Shown: positions 16,287 through 23,567, counted from the stretch's first letter. The stretch: DNA of 64,000 nucleotides from Halobellus rufus (GCF_000739575.1 NZ_BBJO01000030.1:1-64000), one strand, 5' to 3'. Numbers and translations are program-made. Notes: a model not told the origin generated them from the letters alone.

Positions 16287-16897
16287 CACGTCACCTCGCG
16301 GATCTCGTGGCGACACCAGTCGTGGACCACGTGCGTCGACGCCGGCGGGTCCTCGACGAAGCGCCGCTTGGCCTCCTGCATCAGGTCGACGACCTCGTGG
16401 TACGGCAGGCCCTCCGGCGGGATCTGCTCGCGGATCCACTGGCAGGCCGGGTGATCGGCCTCGGGGCCGCCCCACGTGAACCGACGGCCGGCGAGGCGCT
16501 GCTGTCGGTAGCCGCGCATCCGCGCCTGCAGTACCAGCTGGTTGAGATGCTGGCGGGCAGTCTTGAACGCCCACCCGGAGTTGATGTCGAAGGTATCCGC
16601 CATCGACCCGGCAATCGAGTAGATGTCCCACGGCTCCGATCCGAGCTCGTCGAGCCAGAAGTCGCGGTACTCGGTCTTCGTGATCGGCCCCTGGTCGTCG
16701 GGCGTCGCCGGCGGGTCAAGCGCGAACTCCCGACGGACAACGTCGACGATGTTGTCCGTGACGAGGTCCGGCATATACTGCGAGCGCGCGAACTCTGCCT
16801 GCTCGTTCTCGTACCGGCCGAACTTCGCCTTCTGGTCGACGGCGTCAGCGCCGGCGTCGACGAAGCGGGCTACGATGTGGAAGGCGAGCGGCGTCAT
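16286..16897 (-). CDS. Packaging-module protein, hypothetical (203 aa)
   Basis: ATG at 16897, overlapping the HAD gene stop. Mostly helical, with a GRRFTWGGPEADHPACQWI segment and a C-terminal HVVHDWCRHEI. The Cys/His pattern faintly recalls the end of MuF-type minor head proteins, but the position before terminase large is unusual for those. Another VDQK motif occurs near residue 20, as in the scaffold-like protein. Function is unassigned. Confidence 0.6.
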   Translation of the reverse strand: MTPLAFHIVARFVDAGADAVDQKAKFGRYENEQAEFARSQYMPDLVTDNIVDVVRREFALDPPATPDDQGPITKTEYRDFWLDELGSEPWDIYSIAGSMADTFDINSGWAFKTARQHLNQLVLQARMRGYRQQRLAGRRFTWGGPEADHPACQWIREQIPPEGLPYHEVVDLMQEAKRRFVEDPPASTHVVHDWCRHEIREVT

Positions 16898-17211
16898 CGG
16901 TCAGTGAACTCCGCCGGTCGCATCGCCTTATCGTCGATGTAGACGTCGCCCGATCCCTTCTCACACCGGATGCCGTGCCAGCGGACACCCCACTCGGTGA
17001 GGTGGGCGGCGATCCGAGCAGCCTCGCTCCACGGGCGGGCTGTCCAGACGATCACGGTCGCGCCGGCGAAGTAGCACTCGTTGACCGCCTGGATGACGTC
17101 GTCGTCAGGAGTAGGTCGTTCGTCCGCCCAGTAGGCAACGTTGTCTGTGGTCAGCGTGTTGTCGAAGTCGACGAGGACGCGCTGCGAGGTCTCGTCAGCG
17201 GTGTCAGTCAT
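16894..17211 (-). CDS. Small HAD-superfamily phosphatase
   Basis: 105 residues using the ATG at 17211, which overlaps the terminase small stop (ATGA); the longer frame upstream is an Arg-rich shadow. HAD motif I is LVDFDNTLT, motif II lies in VIVWTARP, and motif IV is DVYIDDKA. The protein is a minimal HAD core with almost no cap. Such domains hydrolyse phosphomonoesters, and some act on nucleic-acid ends, but the substrate here is unknown. It is placed inside the DNA-packaging module. Confidence 0.8.
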   Translation of the reverse strand: MTDTADETSQRVLVDFDNTLTTDNVAYWADERPTPDDDVIQAVNECYFAGATVIVWTARPWSEAARIAAHLTEWGVRWHGIRCEKGSGDVYIDDKAMRPAEFTDR

Positions 17212-17972
17212 TCCTTGAGGTCCTCGCCGAGGTCCTCGATCATCTCGCGTGTCTCCTCGTCGAGGCCGTGGGTATGGTCGTGGTCCACCTGGCCCTCGAT
17301 CGAGACGTCGATGTCGGCGCCAAGCAGCCCCATCTCTTTCAGCCACTTGCGGTCCTCCTTCCGGAGGTAGCGCTGCGCTTTGGCGACGGCCGCCTCGGAG
17401 TATCGGTGTTCCTCGCGTGCCTCGTGCTCAGTGGTTTTGATCCGCGTCTCCCGATCGACCAGGGCGTTCCCCGAGTCGAGCGTGTCGGGGCGGTCGGTCG
17501 ACCAGTTATCGCCGTGGATGATCTTGATGTGGTTGATGGCGATCTGTGACAGTCGCGCCTCCTCGCCAGCGTGTGGCTCGCCGGTGACCTCGCGGAACTT
17601 TGCGACGTAGCCCTCGTAGATTTTGTCGCAGAGTGTCCGGAGCGAGTCGGTCGCGACCTCCTGGTAGAACTTGTTCTGGTCGGTGTAGAGATCGTGCGTC
17701 GAGGCGTTTCGGTTCCCGTCGGGAGCGCCGCCGTCGTTTCCTTCCGCATTGTCGTTGCCCTCGGGCGCGCCGGCGTTCCCGGCGTGTTTCGAGCAGCGCC
17801 CCTCGCCGACGTGGTCGGTTCCTTTGCCCGGCCACGCGCCGCAGTAGCCGACGAAGATGGTTTCGCCATCTCGTTTTTCGGTCCGCTTGCCGTGGCAGTT
17901 CTCACCGTCCGGGTCGATCGTTGGCACCTCCTCGGAGGGCTCGCCGATGAGTTCGTCTTCGGATACGTCCAT
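17208..17972 (-). CDS. terS: Terminase small subunit-like protein with N-terminal zinc motif
   Basis: 254 residues, ATG at 17972. A Cys/His cluster (CHGK...CGAWPG...GRCSKHAG) is followed by a GAPEGNDNAEGN / GAPDGNRNA low-complexity motif that is characteristic of terminase-small-like proteins, then a helical domain and an acidic C-terminal tail. It precedes the HAD gene, the 203-residue gene and terminase large in one coupled operon. It probably recognises the packaging site. Confidence 0.68.
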   Translation of the reverse strand: MDVSEDELIGEPSEEVPTIDPDGENCHGKRTEKRDGETIFVGYCGAWPGKGTDHVGEGRCSKHAGNAGAPEGNDNAEGNDGGAPDGNRNASTHDLYTDQNKFYQEVATDSLRTLCDKIYEGYVAKFREVTGEPHAGEEARLSQIAINHIKIIHGDNWSTDRPDTLDSGNALVDRETRIKTTEHEAREEHRYSEAAVAKAQRYLRKEDRKWLKEMGLLGADIDVSIEGQVDHDHTHGLDEETREMIEDLGEDLKE

Positions 17973-17987
17973 GCTATTGAGTTGTTT

Positions 17988-18392
17988 CTATGCGGCCAGT
18001 CCCAGTGCATCCAGGACGCGCTGGGTACGATTCGAGGCCGTGTAGCCGGTGATGAACGCCCGGTGTCGCGCCTTGTCCCACGGGACGTCGTCGCCGTGCG
18101 ACGGCGTCGGTAGCGACAGATCGATAACGGTGTGTGTCTCGTCCTCTCGCAGGAACCAGTGTGCGCCGTCGGCGTCGTCGTAGACATCGCCCCAGTCGAG
18201 GCGGTAGGCTTCGAGGTCGCTGTCAGTGCCACCTTTCGCGTGGAAGTACGCCTCAGCAAGGACGTAGCACGCGCCCTCGATGGGATCGTGGTCGGGGTTC
18301 TGGTAGCGTTCTTTTCGGACCTCCGGGTGGGTGCGGACGTACTCGCGGAGTTCGCGGGCGACGTCGTCTGGTTCGACTTGGACGGTCGTCAT
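17988..18392 (-). CDS. YunG-like protein with Cys-His-Asp pattern
   Basis: 134 residues, ATG at 18392. The sequence reads GACYVLAEAYFHAKGG, then AHWFLRED and TVIDLSLPTP, and ends DVPWDKARHRAFITGY. The order Cys, His, Asp on a helix and two strands recalls the catalytic triad layout of NlpC/papain-like folds, and similar small proteins occur in many phages. Enzymatic activity is inference. It lies between the tRNAs and the terminase genes. Confidence 0.55.
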   Translation of the reverse strand: MTTVQVEPDDVARELREYVRTHPEVRKERYQNPDHDPIEGACYVLAEAYFHAKGGTDSDLEAYRLDWGDVYDDADGAHWFLREDETHTVIDLSLPTPSHGDDVPWDKARHRAFITGYTASNRTQRVLDALGLAA

Positions 18393-18400
18393 TCAGTGTA

Positions 18401-18474
18401 TGGACTCGCCCGGAGTTGAACCGGGACTGTACCCGCTCTTCAGGCGAACGCTCTCCCAGTTAAGCTACGAGTCC
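18401..18474 (-). tRNA. tRNA-Phe (GAA), virus-borne
   Basis: 74 nt on the minus strand. Acceptor GGACTCG pairs with CGAGTCC, the anticodon stem TTCGC pairs with GCGGG, the loop CTGAAGA gives anticodon GAA, and the T arm is CCCGG-TTCAACT-CCGGG. The discriminator is A. No CCA is encoded and there is no intron. It lies between provirus genes, 123 nt from tRNA-Tyr. Confidence 0.93.
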
Positions 18475-18596
18475 TGGTCGCAGGGATTTGTGTATCGCCC
18501 CATTGACGGCGATTTCCTCCGTGTGTTCCCGCTCATGTCGGTACTCCGTCGGAGGCGGTCGGCGACGGCCCACGGCGCGACCGTGTGACCGTCAAA

Positions 18597-18669
18597 TCGG
18601 ACCGGCAGGAATCGAACCTGCGTCCTCTCGGGTTACAACCGAGCGCGTCGGCCACTGCGCTACGGTCCG
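18597..18669 (-). tRNA. tRNA-Tyr (GTA), virus-borne
   Basis: 73 nt on the minus strand. Acceptor CGGACCG pairs with CGGTCCG, the anticodon stem CTCGG pairs with CCGAG, the loop TTGTAAC gives GTA, and the T arm is GCAGG-TTCGATT-CCTGC. The discriminator is A, with no CCA and no intron. The 5' end overlaps the last codons of the small gene upstream. Confidence 0.93.
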
Positions 18670-18884
18670 CGATTTCGCTTGAGTTGCCGCAGGTCCTGAA
18701 AGCTCAACGACGGGCGTGGATCCTCGGCCGCCCACTTCGGTCGATCCGTGACAGGGTCGTGCATCCCGATCTCGACAGCGCACGGGAGACAGAGCGGCAT
18801 CCCGTCGGCATCGTAGTAGGGCGGGTCGAACAGATCCTCGATGACGCAGTCGTCGGCGACGCCGGCGTGACACTCCCAGGGCAT
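18660..18884 (-). CDS. Small Cys-rich protein, hypothetical
   Basis: 74 residues from the ATG at 18884, shortly after the upstream TGA and with GGAG before it. Cys residues at WECHAG, DDCVI and a CLPC pair suggest a metal site. The TAG stop lies inside the 5' end of tRNA-Tyr, so processing of the tRNA would remove the stop codon from the message. Small CxxC proteins are frequent in haloviruses; the function is unknown. Confidence 0.55.
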   Translation of the reverse strand: MPWECHAGVADDCVIEDLFDPPYYDADGMPLCLPCAVEIGMHDPVTDRPKWAAEDPRPSLSFQDLRQLKRNRGP

Positions 18885-18888
18885 CGTC

Positions 18889-19089
18889 TCACTCCTGGCC
18901 GCTGGCGTCGTCGGGAGCGACGTCGTCGCCCTCCTGGACGGCCTCGGCGTAGGCGGGTGAGACACCGGCCTTCCGGTGGGCGATCGCCAGTGCAAGTTTT
19001 TGGAGATCAGCCCCGGGAAGCAGCGCCAACGAGATGGCGATCGCGACGATCGTGCCGAGCTCGACGAACGTGAGTGTGACTGTGGGCAT
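18889..19089 (-). CDS. Single-span membrane protein, hypothetical
   Basis: 66 residues. One hydrophobic helix lies at about residues 8-27 (VELGTIVAIAISLALLPG), followed by a charged acidic tail. It is paired with the two-span membrane protein encoded just upstream, so a lysis-related (holin or pinholin) role is possible but not shown by any motif. Confidence 0.5.
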   Translation of the reverse strand: MPTVTLTFVELGTIVAIAISLALLPGADLQKLALAIAHRKAGVSPAYAEAVQEGDDVAPDDASGQE

Positions 19090-19097
19090 CGGTAGAG

Positions 19098-19421
19098 TCA
19101 GTCCCCGCTGTCGGTGTCGCTGGACTGCTCGCGTTGGAGCTCCTTGTACGCCTGCAGCAGCGCCAGATAGTCGCCGAGTTCGAGACCGTTGTACCCGCCG
19201 AGGACCAGCAGCGACGTGGCCCCGATAACTGTCGGGTCCGCACCGAGATACAGAGCGTACCCGGTCAGGATGATGATGCCGACGTTGACGATGATCGAGC
19301 GGACCAGTTTGAACGCCTTGTACATCCGGAGGTCACCGCCATCCCGAATCGAGGCTTTGTGATCGTCTACTAATCGATTGTTGCAATACCACGGGCGCGA
19401 GGATCGTTGTGAAGTGGTCAT
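19098..19421 (-). CDS. Two-span membrane protein, possibly holin-like
   Basis: 107 residues from the ATG at 19421; the longer frame has no supporting start. Two hydrophobic helices lie at about residues 40-58 (VRSIIVNVGIIILTGYALYL) and 62-85, then a charged C-terminal coil. Size and topology match small holins, but no sequence family is recognised. It is co-oriented with the late genes. Confidence 0.5.
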   Translation of the reverse strand: MTTSQRSSRPWYCNNRLVDDHKASIRDGGDLRMYKAFKLVRSIIVNVGIIILTGYALYLGADPTVIGATSLLVLGGYNGLELGDYLALLQAYKELQREQSSDTDSGD

Positions 19422-19527
19422 AGGTGAGCATCCGTGTCTCGTATTGGACGCGTGTCTGAGGGCCCCGCCGTGGGATTGCACCTCGGCGCGTGGTCTACCA
19501 CGGGGCTATCGCGGGTGTCGGTGGGAG

Positions 19528-19725
19528 TCAGTCCGCGGGCTCGGCGTTCTGTGCGAGACACCGGACGCTCGTTTCGAGCTCGTCGACGTCGACCGTCAAC
19601 ACGGTGCGGCCCGGGTCGTGGAACAGCGGCTCGGGGTCGGCCTCGCGGATCGTGCCCAAGAGCGGGCGGTGTCCGTGCGGGACGATCACTGTGCGGCCGA
19701 TCGTCGTGGGGCGTCTCGTGGTCAT
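19528..19725 (-). CDS. Small basic protein, hypothetical
   Basis: 65 residues. Its ATG overlaps the stop of the upstream zinc protein (ATGA), which supports real translation. It is beta-strand-rich with no motif. The following ~106 bp (19422-19527) contain no convincing gene. Confidence 0.5.
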   Translation of the reverse strand: MTTRRPTTIGRTVIVPHGHRPLLGTIREADPEPLFHDPGRTVLTVDVDELETSVRCLAQNAEPAD

Positions 19726-20297
19726 CGGTCTGCGTGAAGAGCGCGGCCGATCGCGTAGATCCAGTCACGGCCGGACTCGCGGATGGCCTCGATATACGCG
19801 CCTTTACTCGGGCGGTGGTGCAGCGTACCGTCGCGTTCCAAGCGGACGAGGCACTGCCACAGCGACTGCATCGTCGCCTTCGGGTCGAGGTCCCGGAGAA
19901 CGGCGTGACGGTCTGTCGGGTTGACCGTCCCGCACTCACACGAGGTCCGCGTGAACTCAGTGTGGCGATAGGGGTTGTCGCGGTGATCGCGCTCGTCGAC
20001 GCCGTCGATGGCGTGCTCGGTGCGGTACTGGTATCCGATGAAGATATCTCGGACGCTCCCGGGGACACCGGCCGTCTCGAGATCGTGGTCGGCGGCTCGG
20101 TGCGTCGTCTTGAGTTGTCGGAAGCAGGTGGCACACCAGCGGTGATCGGAGGCGATTTGTCGGAGTGCCTTCTCGCCGCGGTGGCGATACAGGCAGTGTT
20201 CTGAACAGAAACTACCGCCGACTGTCGCGGTTGGCGCGTGGTCGTCGCCACACTGGCGACACGTGTACGTCTCCGTAGAGGTGGGTGTGACAGACAT
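19722..20297 (-). CDS. Multi-zinc-finger protein, hypothetical
   Basis: 191 residues, ATG at 20297. N-terminal Cys/His clusters are CRQCGDDH, CSEHC, WCATC and later CECG, consistent with at least two zinc sites. The C-terminal ~60 residues look like a winged-helix (LWQCLVRLERDGTLHHRPSKGAYIEAI). It is the first gene after the 426-bp intergenic region, so it may control or open the late transcription unit. The DNA-binding role is inference. Confidence 0.6.
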   Translation of the reverse strand: MSVTPTSTETYTCRQCGDDHAPTATVGGSFCSEHCLYRHRGEKALRQIASDHRWCATCFRQLKTTHRAADHDLETAGVPGSVRDIFIGYQYRTEHAIDGVDERDHRDNPYRHTEFTRTSCECGTVNPTDRHAVLRDLDPKATMQSLWQCLVRLERDGTLHHRPSKGAYIEAIRESGRDWIYAIGRALHADR

Positions 20298-20723
20298 ACT
20301 GGGTGAAAGTGGACGGGTGGCTACGACAGCCCGCCGCTTTCAACGACGGACCAAACGACCGTCTGAGGAAGGTGTGTAGTGGGGTAATGTTTATCCGAGG
20401 GTAAAAAGCGCACACGCGCGGCCATATTGTCCGCCCCACCCCACCACCCAAGCCTACGAGGGTACCGAGTGATGGGTCTCAAGCAAGTGGAATCGATGGA
20501 AAACGACGTCGGCCCCAAACTGTCCAGGTCTGAGCCGACGTCGTTTGGCACGACTACGGGCGTGAGCCCGGATCGCGGCGCCGACCAACGCCACGACCCG
20601 GGTGGGACGCGACGCCAGTCGACGAGCAGGCCGCCACGACGAGGTGGTGCCTGTGATTGTCACTACTTGCGCACCAATAAAACACTTGCCCCGCGTTCAG
20701 TGAGACGAGTGTATAGTTGCGTT
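20298..20723. other. Gene-poor intergenic region with possible promoters
   Basis: No convincing protein gene on either strand; the available frames are Arg/Pro-rich shadows. It holds a 13-bp perfect inverted repeat (20501-20546). Two AT-rich elements read on the minus strand as TTTTATTGG (20673-20682) and GGATAAACAT (20387-20396), which could be TATA boxes for the leftward late genes. A structured RNA or a replication or regulatory site is also possible. Confidence 0.5.
20501..20546. repeat. 13-bp perfect inverted repeat with 20-nt loop
   Basis: The arms AAACGACGTCGGC (20501-20513) and GCCGACGTCGTTT (20534-20546) are exact reverse complements. Each contains the palindrome GACGTC. It lies between early and late leftward genes. 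It could act as a terminator-like stem, an operator or part of an origin. Confidence 0.7.
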
Positions 20724-20960
20724 TTAGCCGTTTTCTATGGGCTCGACAATCCGGTGCGACGGGGTTTCATACCGCGGGATGCCGGCGGGAGGTAGTGTGT
20801 GAAGATAACCAAGCTCCCGGAGGCGATCGATGGCGCGTCGGGTCGTCCGGAGTGGCAAATCAGTCTCGTCGGCGATTTCGGTTGTCGTGAGGGGCTGGTC
20901 GGCGTCCTCGAGGACATATTTGACGTACTTCGCACTCGGAGGGAGTTTCTCGTCAGTCAT
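20724..20960 (-). CDS. Winged-helix DNA-binding protein
   Basis: 78 residues using the ATG at 20960, which overlaps the stop of the 38-codon gene upstream. The sequence VKYVLEDADQPLTTTEIADETDLPLRTTRRAIDRLRELGYL is a clear winged-helix HTH of MarR/ArsR type with the recognition helix at RTTRRAIDRL. It is the last gene of the integrase operon and a good candidate lysogeny or excision regulator. Confidence 0.75.
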   Translation of the reverse strand: MTDEKLPPSAKYVKYVLEDADQPLTTTEIADETDLPLRTTRRAIDRLRELGYLHTLPPAGIPRYETPSHRIVEPIENG

Positions 20961-21069
20961 TGGTCGCCTCCCCGTCACTGTCTTCGAGGTCGAACAGATC
21001 TGCCCACGGGACGTCCTCTTCGAACTCCCGGCCGCGGACCTTCCGGTCGACGTACGACCGGTCAGTCAT
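20953..21069 (-). CDS. 38-residue coupled ORF between integrase and winged-helix gene
   Basis: The ATG at 21069 overlaps the integrase TGA (ATGA), and its own TGA at 20955-20953 overlaps the winged-helix start. The peptide is charged (MTDRSYVDRKVRGREFEEDV, then PWADLFDLED) and helix-prone. Double coupling argues that it is translated. It could be a small excisionase-like or antitoxin-like factor, but nothing diagnostic is seen. Confidence 0.6.
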   Translation of the reverse strand: MTDRSYVDRKVRGREFEEDVPWADLFDLEDSDGEATND

Positions 21070-21887
21070 CGGTACACCCGGTTGAGCGCGCGTTTTGCCA
21101 TTTGCCCATTGATAGCGAGATATTTGTTCGGCGTCTTGTCGTCACGCCAGCCCATCATTTGCTTGAGCGCCTCCTTGTCCAGGCCGTTGCCAGCGTGGTA
21201 CGACGCCGCCGTTCCGCGGAGGCCGTGCAGCGTCGTTGCGTTCTCGTCGAGAAGCGGCGCATTCTCGATCGCCGATTGTAGCCGGCGTTTTAGTGTTGAG
21301 TAGGCGTGCGGCCACTCGCCGTGGACCTGTCCGATGAACAGAACTGCCTCCTCGACGCGCGCCGACCACCCAGTCGGGATGTCTCGAACTGCTGTCTCCG
21401 TCTTGGGCATCCAATACTCGTCTGCGATCTCTTCGACGTCCCGATCGTCGCCGTGGCTGATGCGTTGGCGGGCAGCCTGCCGACAGTCTCCACACGCGCC
21501 CCCATCGCGTCCCTTCGTACACGGGTCGTGCTCCGGAATCGATAGGATTTGTTCGCGATCGTCGTACCACTCTATCGAGAAATGGCCGAGTTCGCCCGCG
21601 CGGAGTCCCAATCGGCCGAGGATCACCAACGCACTCCACGTTTCGAGTGCGTGCTCGTCGTCGTCGATACGCAACGCGCCGATGAGGAGACGCTCGAACT
21701 CCGGTGCCGTGAGGACACGCTCTCTGGTTTCAGTCCGGCCGGGCGACTGTTTGCTGTCGTCCGGGTCCGATTCCATCATCGCCGCTAAGTCTGCCCCTCC
21801 GCCAGGGGCTCCGTTTTCCGACAAGAACCGCATCTTCTCGCGGTCCTCCTCCGTGATCCCGAAGCTCGAGGTATCCGATCCGCTCAT
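21066..21887 (-). CDS. int: Tyrosine recombinase / integrase
   Basis: 273 residues, ATG at 21887. Catalytic residues visible are Arg96 (GLRAGEL), a Lys near the KTETAVRDIP turn, His221-x-x-Arg224 (LHGLRGTAAS) and Tyr256 (NKYLAI). It has only a short, disordered-looking N-terminus before the catalytic domain, so a normal core-binding domain seems absent or minimal. Cys123, Cys132, Cys135 and His145 form a possible zinc site inside the catalytic domain. It presumably integrates the virus at tRNA-Met, about 4.8 kb away. Confidence 0.9.
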   Translation of the reverse strand: MSGSDTSSFGITEEDREKMRFLSENGAPGGGADLAAMMESDPDDSKQSPGRTETRERVLTAPEFERLLIGALRIDDDEHALETWSALVILGRLGLRAGELGHFSIEWYDDREQILSIPEHDPCTKGRDGGACGDCRQAARQRISHGDDRDVEEIADEYWMPKTETAVRDIPTGWSARVEEAVLFIGQVHGEWPHAYSTLKRRLQSAIENAPLLDENATTLHGLRGTAASYHAGNGLDKEALKQMMGWRDDKTPNKYLAINGQMAKRALNRVYR

Positions 21888-21890
21888 CGC

Positions 21891-22307
21891 TCAGGCGAAC
21901 CTCCCCGGGAACGTCGACCCCGGATACGTTGGTCCGTCGTCCTCATCATCGTCGTTCTCGAGCGGCGCGGGCCAGTTGAACGTGTAGCCACCGACGCGCT
22001 CGGCGTGGACGACCGTCGCACCTGTCTCGCCACAGCGCCGGCGGACGACCTCGTGGCAGATCCAGCCCTCCTCGGGCCCCGACGTCGAGAACGTCAGCCG
22101 TTCCCGGTAAAACGGGCGCCCCTGTTCGTCGTTCTGTGCGGCGGCCTCGTGCGGGTACGTCGCGTCGATCGTGTGGAAGACGGTGGCCTGGAAGTCGCTG
22201 TCGTCCCAGACGACGACGCGAAGCGTGGTCGGACCTGAGAGCCGGACGTCGGCCAGGCCTTCGAGTTCCTCGACGACGTTCTCGCGGTCGTAGGCGTAGT
22301 CACTCAC
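21891..22307 (-). CDS. Hypothetical provirus protein (138 aa)
   Basis: GTG start at 22307, overlapping the upstream TGA. Beta-rich middle (TTLRVVVWDDSDFQATVFHTID), one CHEV...RRCGE Cys pair, and an acidic C-terminus. No family is recognised. It is in the early leftward operon between MCM and integrase. Confidence 0.6.
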   Translation of the reverse strand: MSDYAYDRENVVEELEGLADVRLSGPTTLRVVVWDDSDFQATVFHTIDATYPHEAAAQNDEQGRPFYRERLTFSTSGPEEGWICHEVVRRRCGETGATVVHAERVGGYTFNWPAPLENDDDEDDGPTYPGSTFPGRFA

Positions 22308-22671
22308 CGTCGACCACCTCCAGCGACTCGACCGTCCCGCGATCCTGCCAGCGGTACCGCGGCGGATGGCGGATGTCGATGCAGGCCTTGACGTCGGCCT
22401 CGACCGGTCCCGTGAGCCCCTCGTCGGGCTCGATCTTTCGGGAGAAGTTCCACTTCGTGGCGGTGTCGTGATTCTCCAGGGCGACCAGGAGTTGCCCGGG
22501 CAGTTGGTCGGTGTCGCTCTCGGCGGCGACGTCGTCGGGCGGGAACGGCGGCTCGGCGATCGTCGGTCCGACCGTGGCCGTGTGAACGCCCTCGCTCGTC
22601 GAGAGCTTGAACTCGACGGTGTCGCCAGTCTCGAGCTGTTCGATCGTCTCTCGGGGAGTGGTGTTACTCAT
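22300..22671 (-). CDS. Hypothetical provirus protein (123 aa)
   Basis: The ATG at 22671 lies inside the overlap with the 55-codon zinc gene. The fold appears small and beta-rich (GDTVEFKLSTSEGVHTATVG), with WNFSRKIEP and HPPRYRWQDRG later. Part of the early operon; function unknown. Confidence 0.6.
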   Translation of the reverse strand: MSNTTPRETIEQLETGDTVEFKLSTSEGVHTATVGPTIAEPPFPPDDVAAESDTDQLPGQLLVALENHDTATKWNFSRKIEPDEGLTGPVEADVKACIDIRHPPRYRWQDRGTVESLEVVDGE

Positions 22672-22831
22672 TGCGGTCGCCTCCTATCGTCAGGTGTTCA
22701 TAGCCGTCACTCTCGGGGCGGCACCGGGCGATCGGTGTGGAGCCACAGTTCGGGCAGTGCCGGCGGTACGACAATTCGGATGTCGATGTCTCGGCTCCGC
22801 AGAACCCACAGCGGAGTGGTGTCTCACTCAT
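22664..22831 (-). CDS. 55-residue zinc-ribbon protein
   Basis: The ATG at 22831 overlaps the stop of the upstream winged-helix gene, and the TAA at 22666-22664 overlaps the next ATG. CGFC and CPNC pairs about 15 residues apart form a rubredoxin-knuckle zinc ribbon. Small zinc-ribbon proteins of this size are common in haloarchaea and often help gene control, but the role here is unknown. Confidence 0.7.
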   Translation of the reverse strand: MSETPLRCGFCGAETSTSELSYRRHCPNCGSTPIARCRPESDGYEHLTIGGDRNE

Positions 22832-23243
22832 CGGCGACCTCCCGGACAGCCTGCAGATGCTGGTTCGCCCAGCCGATCACGTCTTGGTCCCTCTTGTCGT
22901 CGGGGCGGGAGACCTCCACCCCGATCACGGCTTGCAGCGCGCCCTCATCCTCAGTGCTGTAGATCGGTAACTCGGCGTCGGGGAGTTTGGCGACACCGTC
23001 GGTCGTCAGTCCGTAGCGGAGCTGGCCCTCGCCGTCTCGGTGGCGGATGACGTGGCCGTTCTCCCGGGCGGCTTGCAGCGCTGTTCGAGCGTCGGACTTC
23101 GCGACCGACGAGTTGGAGACGTGCGTCCACAGTTGCGCCGACGCGAGCGTCACCGGCTGGGGGTCGCCCGTGTTGTGGAGGATCATTGAGAGGATCCGGT
23201 GGTAGGGACGGGCGGAGTCGTCGGGCTTCGGGAGCGCTGTCAT
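22824..23243 (-). CDS. Winged-helix-like provirus protein
   Basis: 139 residues, ATG at 23243 overlapping the upstream stop. Helices with SSVAKSDARTALQAARENGHVIRHRDGEGQLRYGLT give a helix-turn-helix and wing pattern, followed by an acidic C-terminal region. Probably binds DNA in replication or control; inference from pattern. Confidence 0.6.
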   Translation of the reverse strand: MTALPKPDDSARPYHRILSMILHNTGDPQPVTLASAQLWTHVSNSSVAKSDARTALQAARENGHVIRHRDGEGQLRYGLTTDGVAKLPDAELPIYSTEDEGALQAVIGVEVSRPDDKRDQDVIGWANQHLQAVREVADE

Positions 23244-23566
23244 CTCCGCAGCCTCCGTAGCGCCTGGTTACAGTGCGCTATCAGATCGTTGTCGATGGAG
23301 CCATCCGTGCGCTCCTCGGCGTATGCGATCCGCAGTAGTGCATCCTCCTCCATCGGAGCGAGCTGCCGATAGTGGTGGAATAGGTCATCCCGGTCGATCG
23401 CAGCATCGATGGTGTCCTTGATGTCCGAATACTTCCAGTCCGTCGTCTCGGCGACGACGATTGCCAACTTCCGGCGCTCGACCAGCGGTCGCGATCTCGA
23501 GGTGTGCTCCTCGACTGCCTGCAAGACATCGCGATAGCGCTCGCGGTAGGACTCGTCGTCCGGCAT
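23240..23566 (-). CDS. Hypothetical helical provirus protein (108 aa)
   Basis: ATG at 23566, directly after the MCM stop. It is nearly all helix, with a possible HTH at WKYSDIKDTIDAAIDRDDLFHHY. It sits between MCM and the winged-helix gene and may be a replication accessory or regulator. Confidence 0.6.
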   Translation of the reverse strand: MPDDESYRERYRDVLQAVEEHTSRSRPLVERRKLAIVVAETTDWKYSDIKDTIDAAIDRDDLFHHYRQLAPMEEDALLRIAYAEERTDGSIDNDLIAHCNQALRRLRR

Positions 23567-23567
23567 C

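Noticed and set aside
14613-16454. 613-codon open frame on the plus strand across terminase large
   Set aside because: It mirrors the GC-rich antisense of a clear terminase gene with motifs on the minus strand. Its translation is Arg/Val/Asp-rich shadow sequence with no motifs.
18475-18596. Small frames between the two virus tRNAs
   Set aside because: Only a ~23-codon frame with no motif. It seems to be a processing spacer.
20427-20795. 122-codon plus-strand frame in the long intergenic region
   Set aside because: Arg/Pro/Ser-rich, no motif, no coupling. It overlaps the 3' end of the winged-helix gene and contains the inverted-repeat stem.
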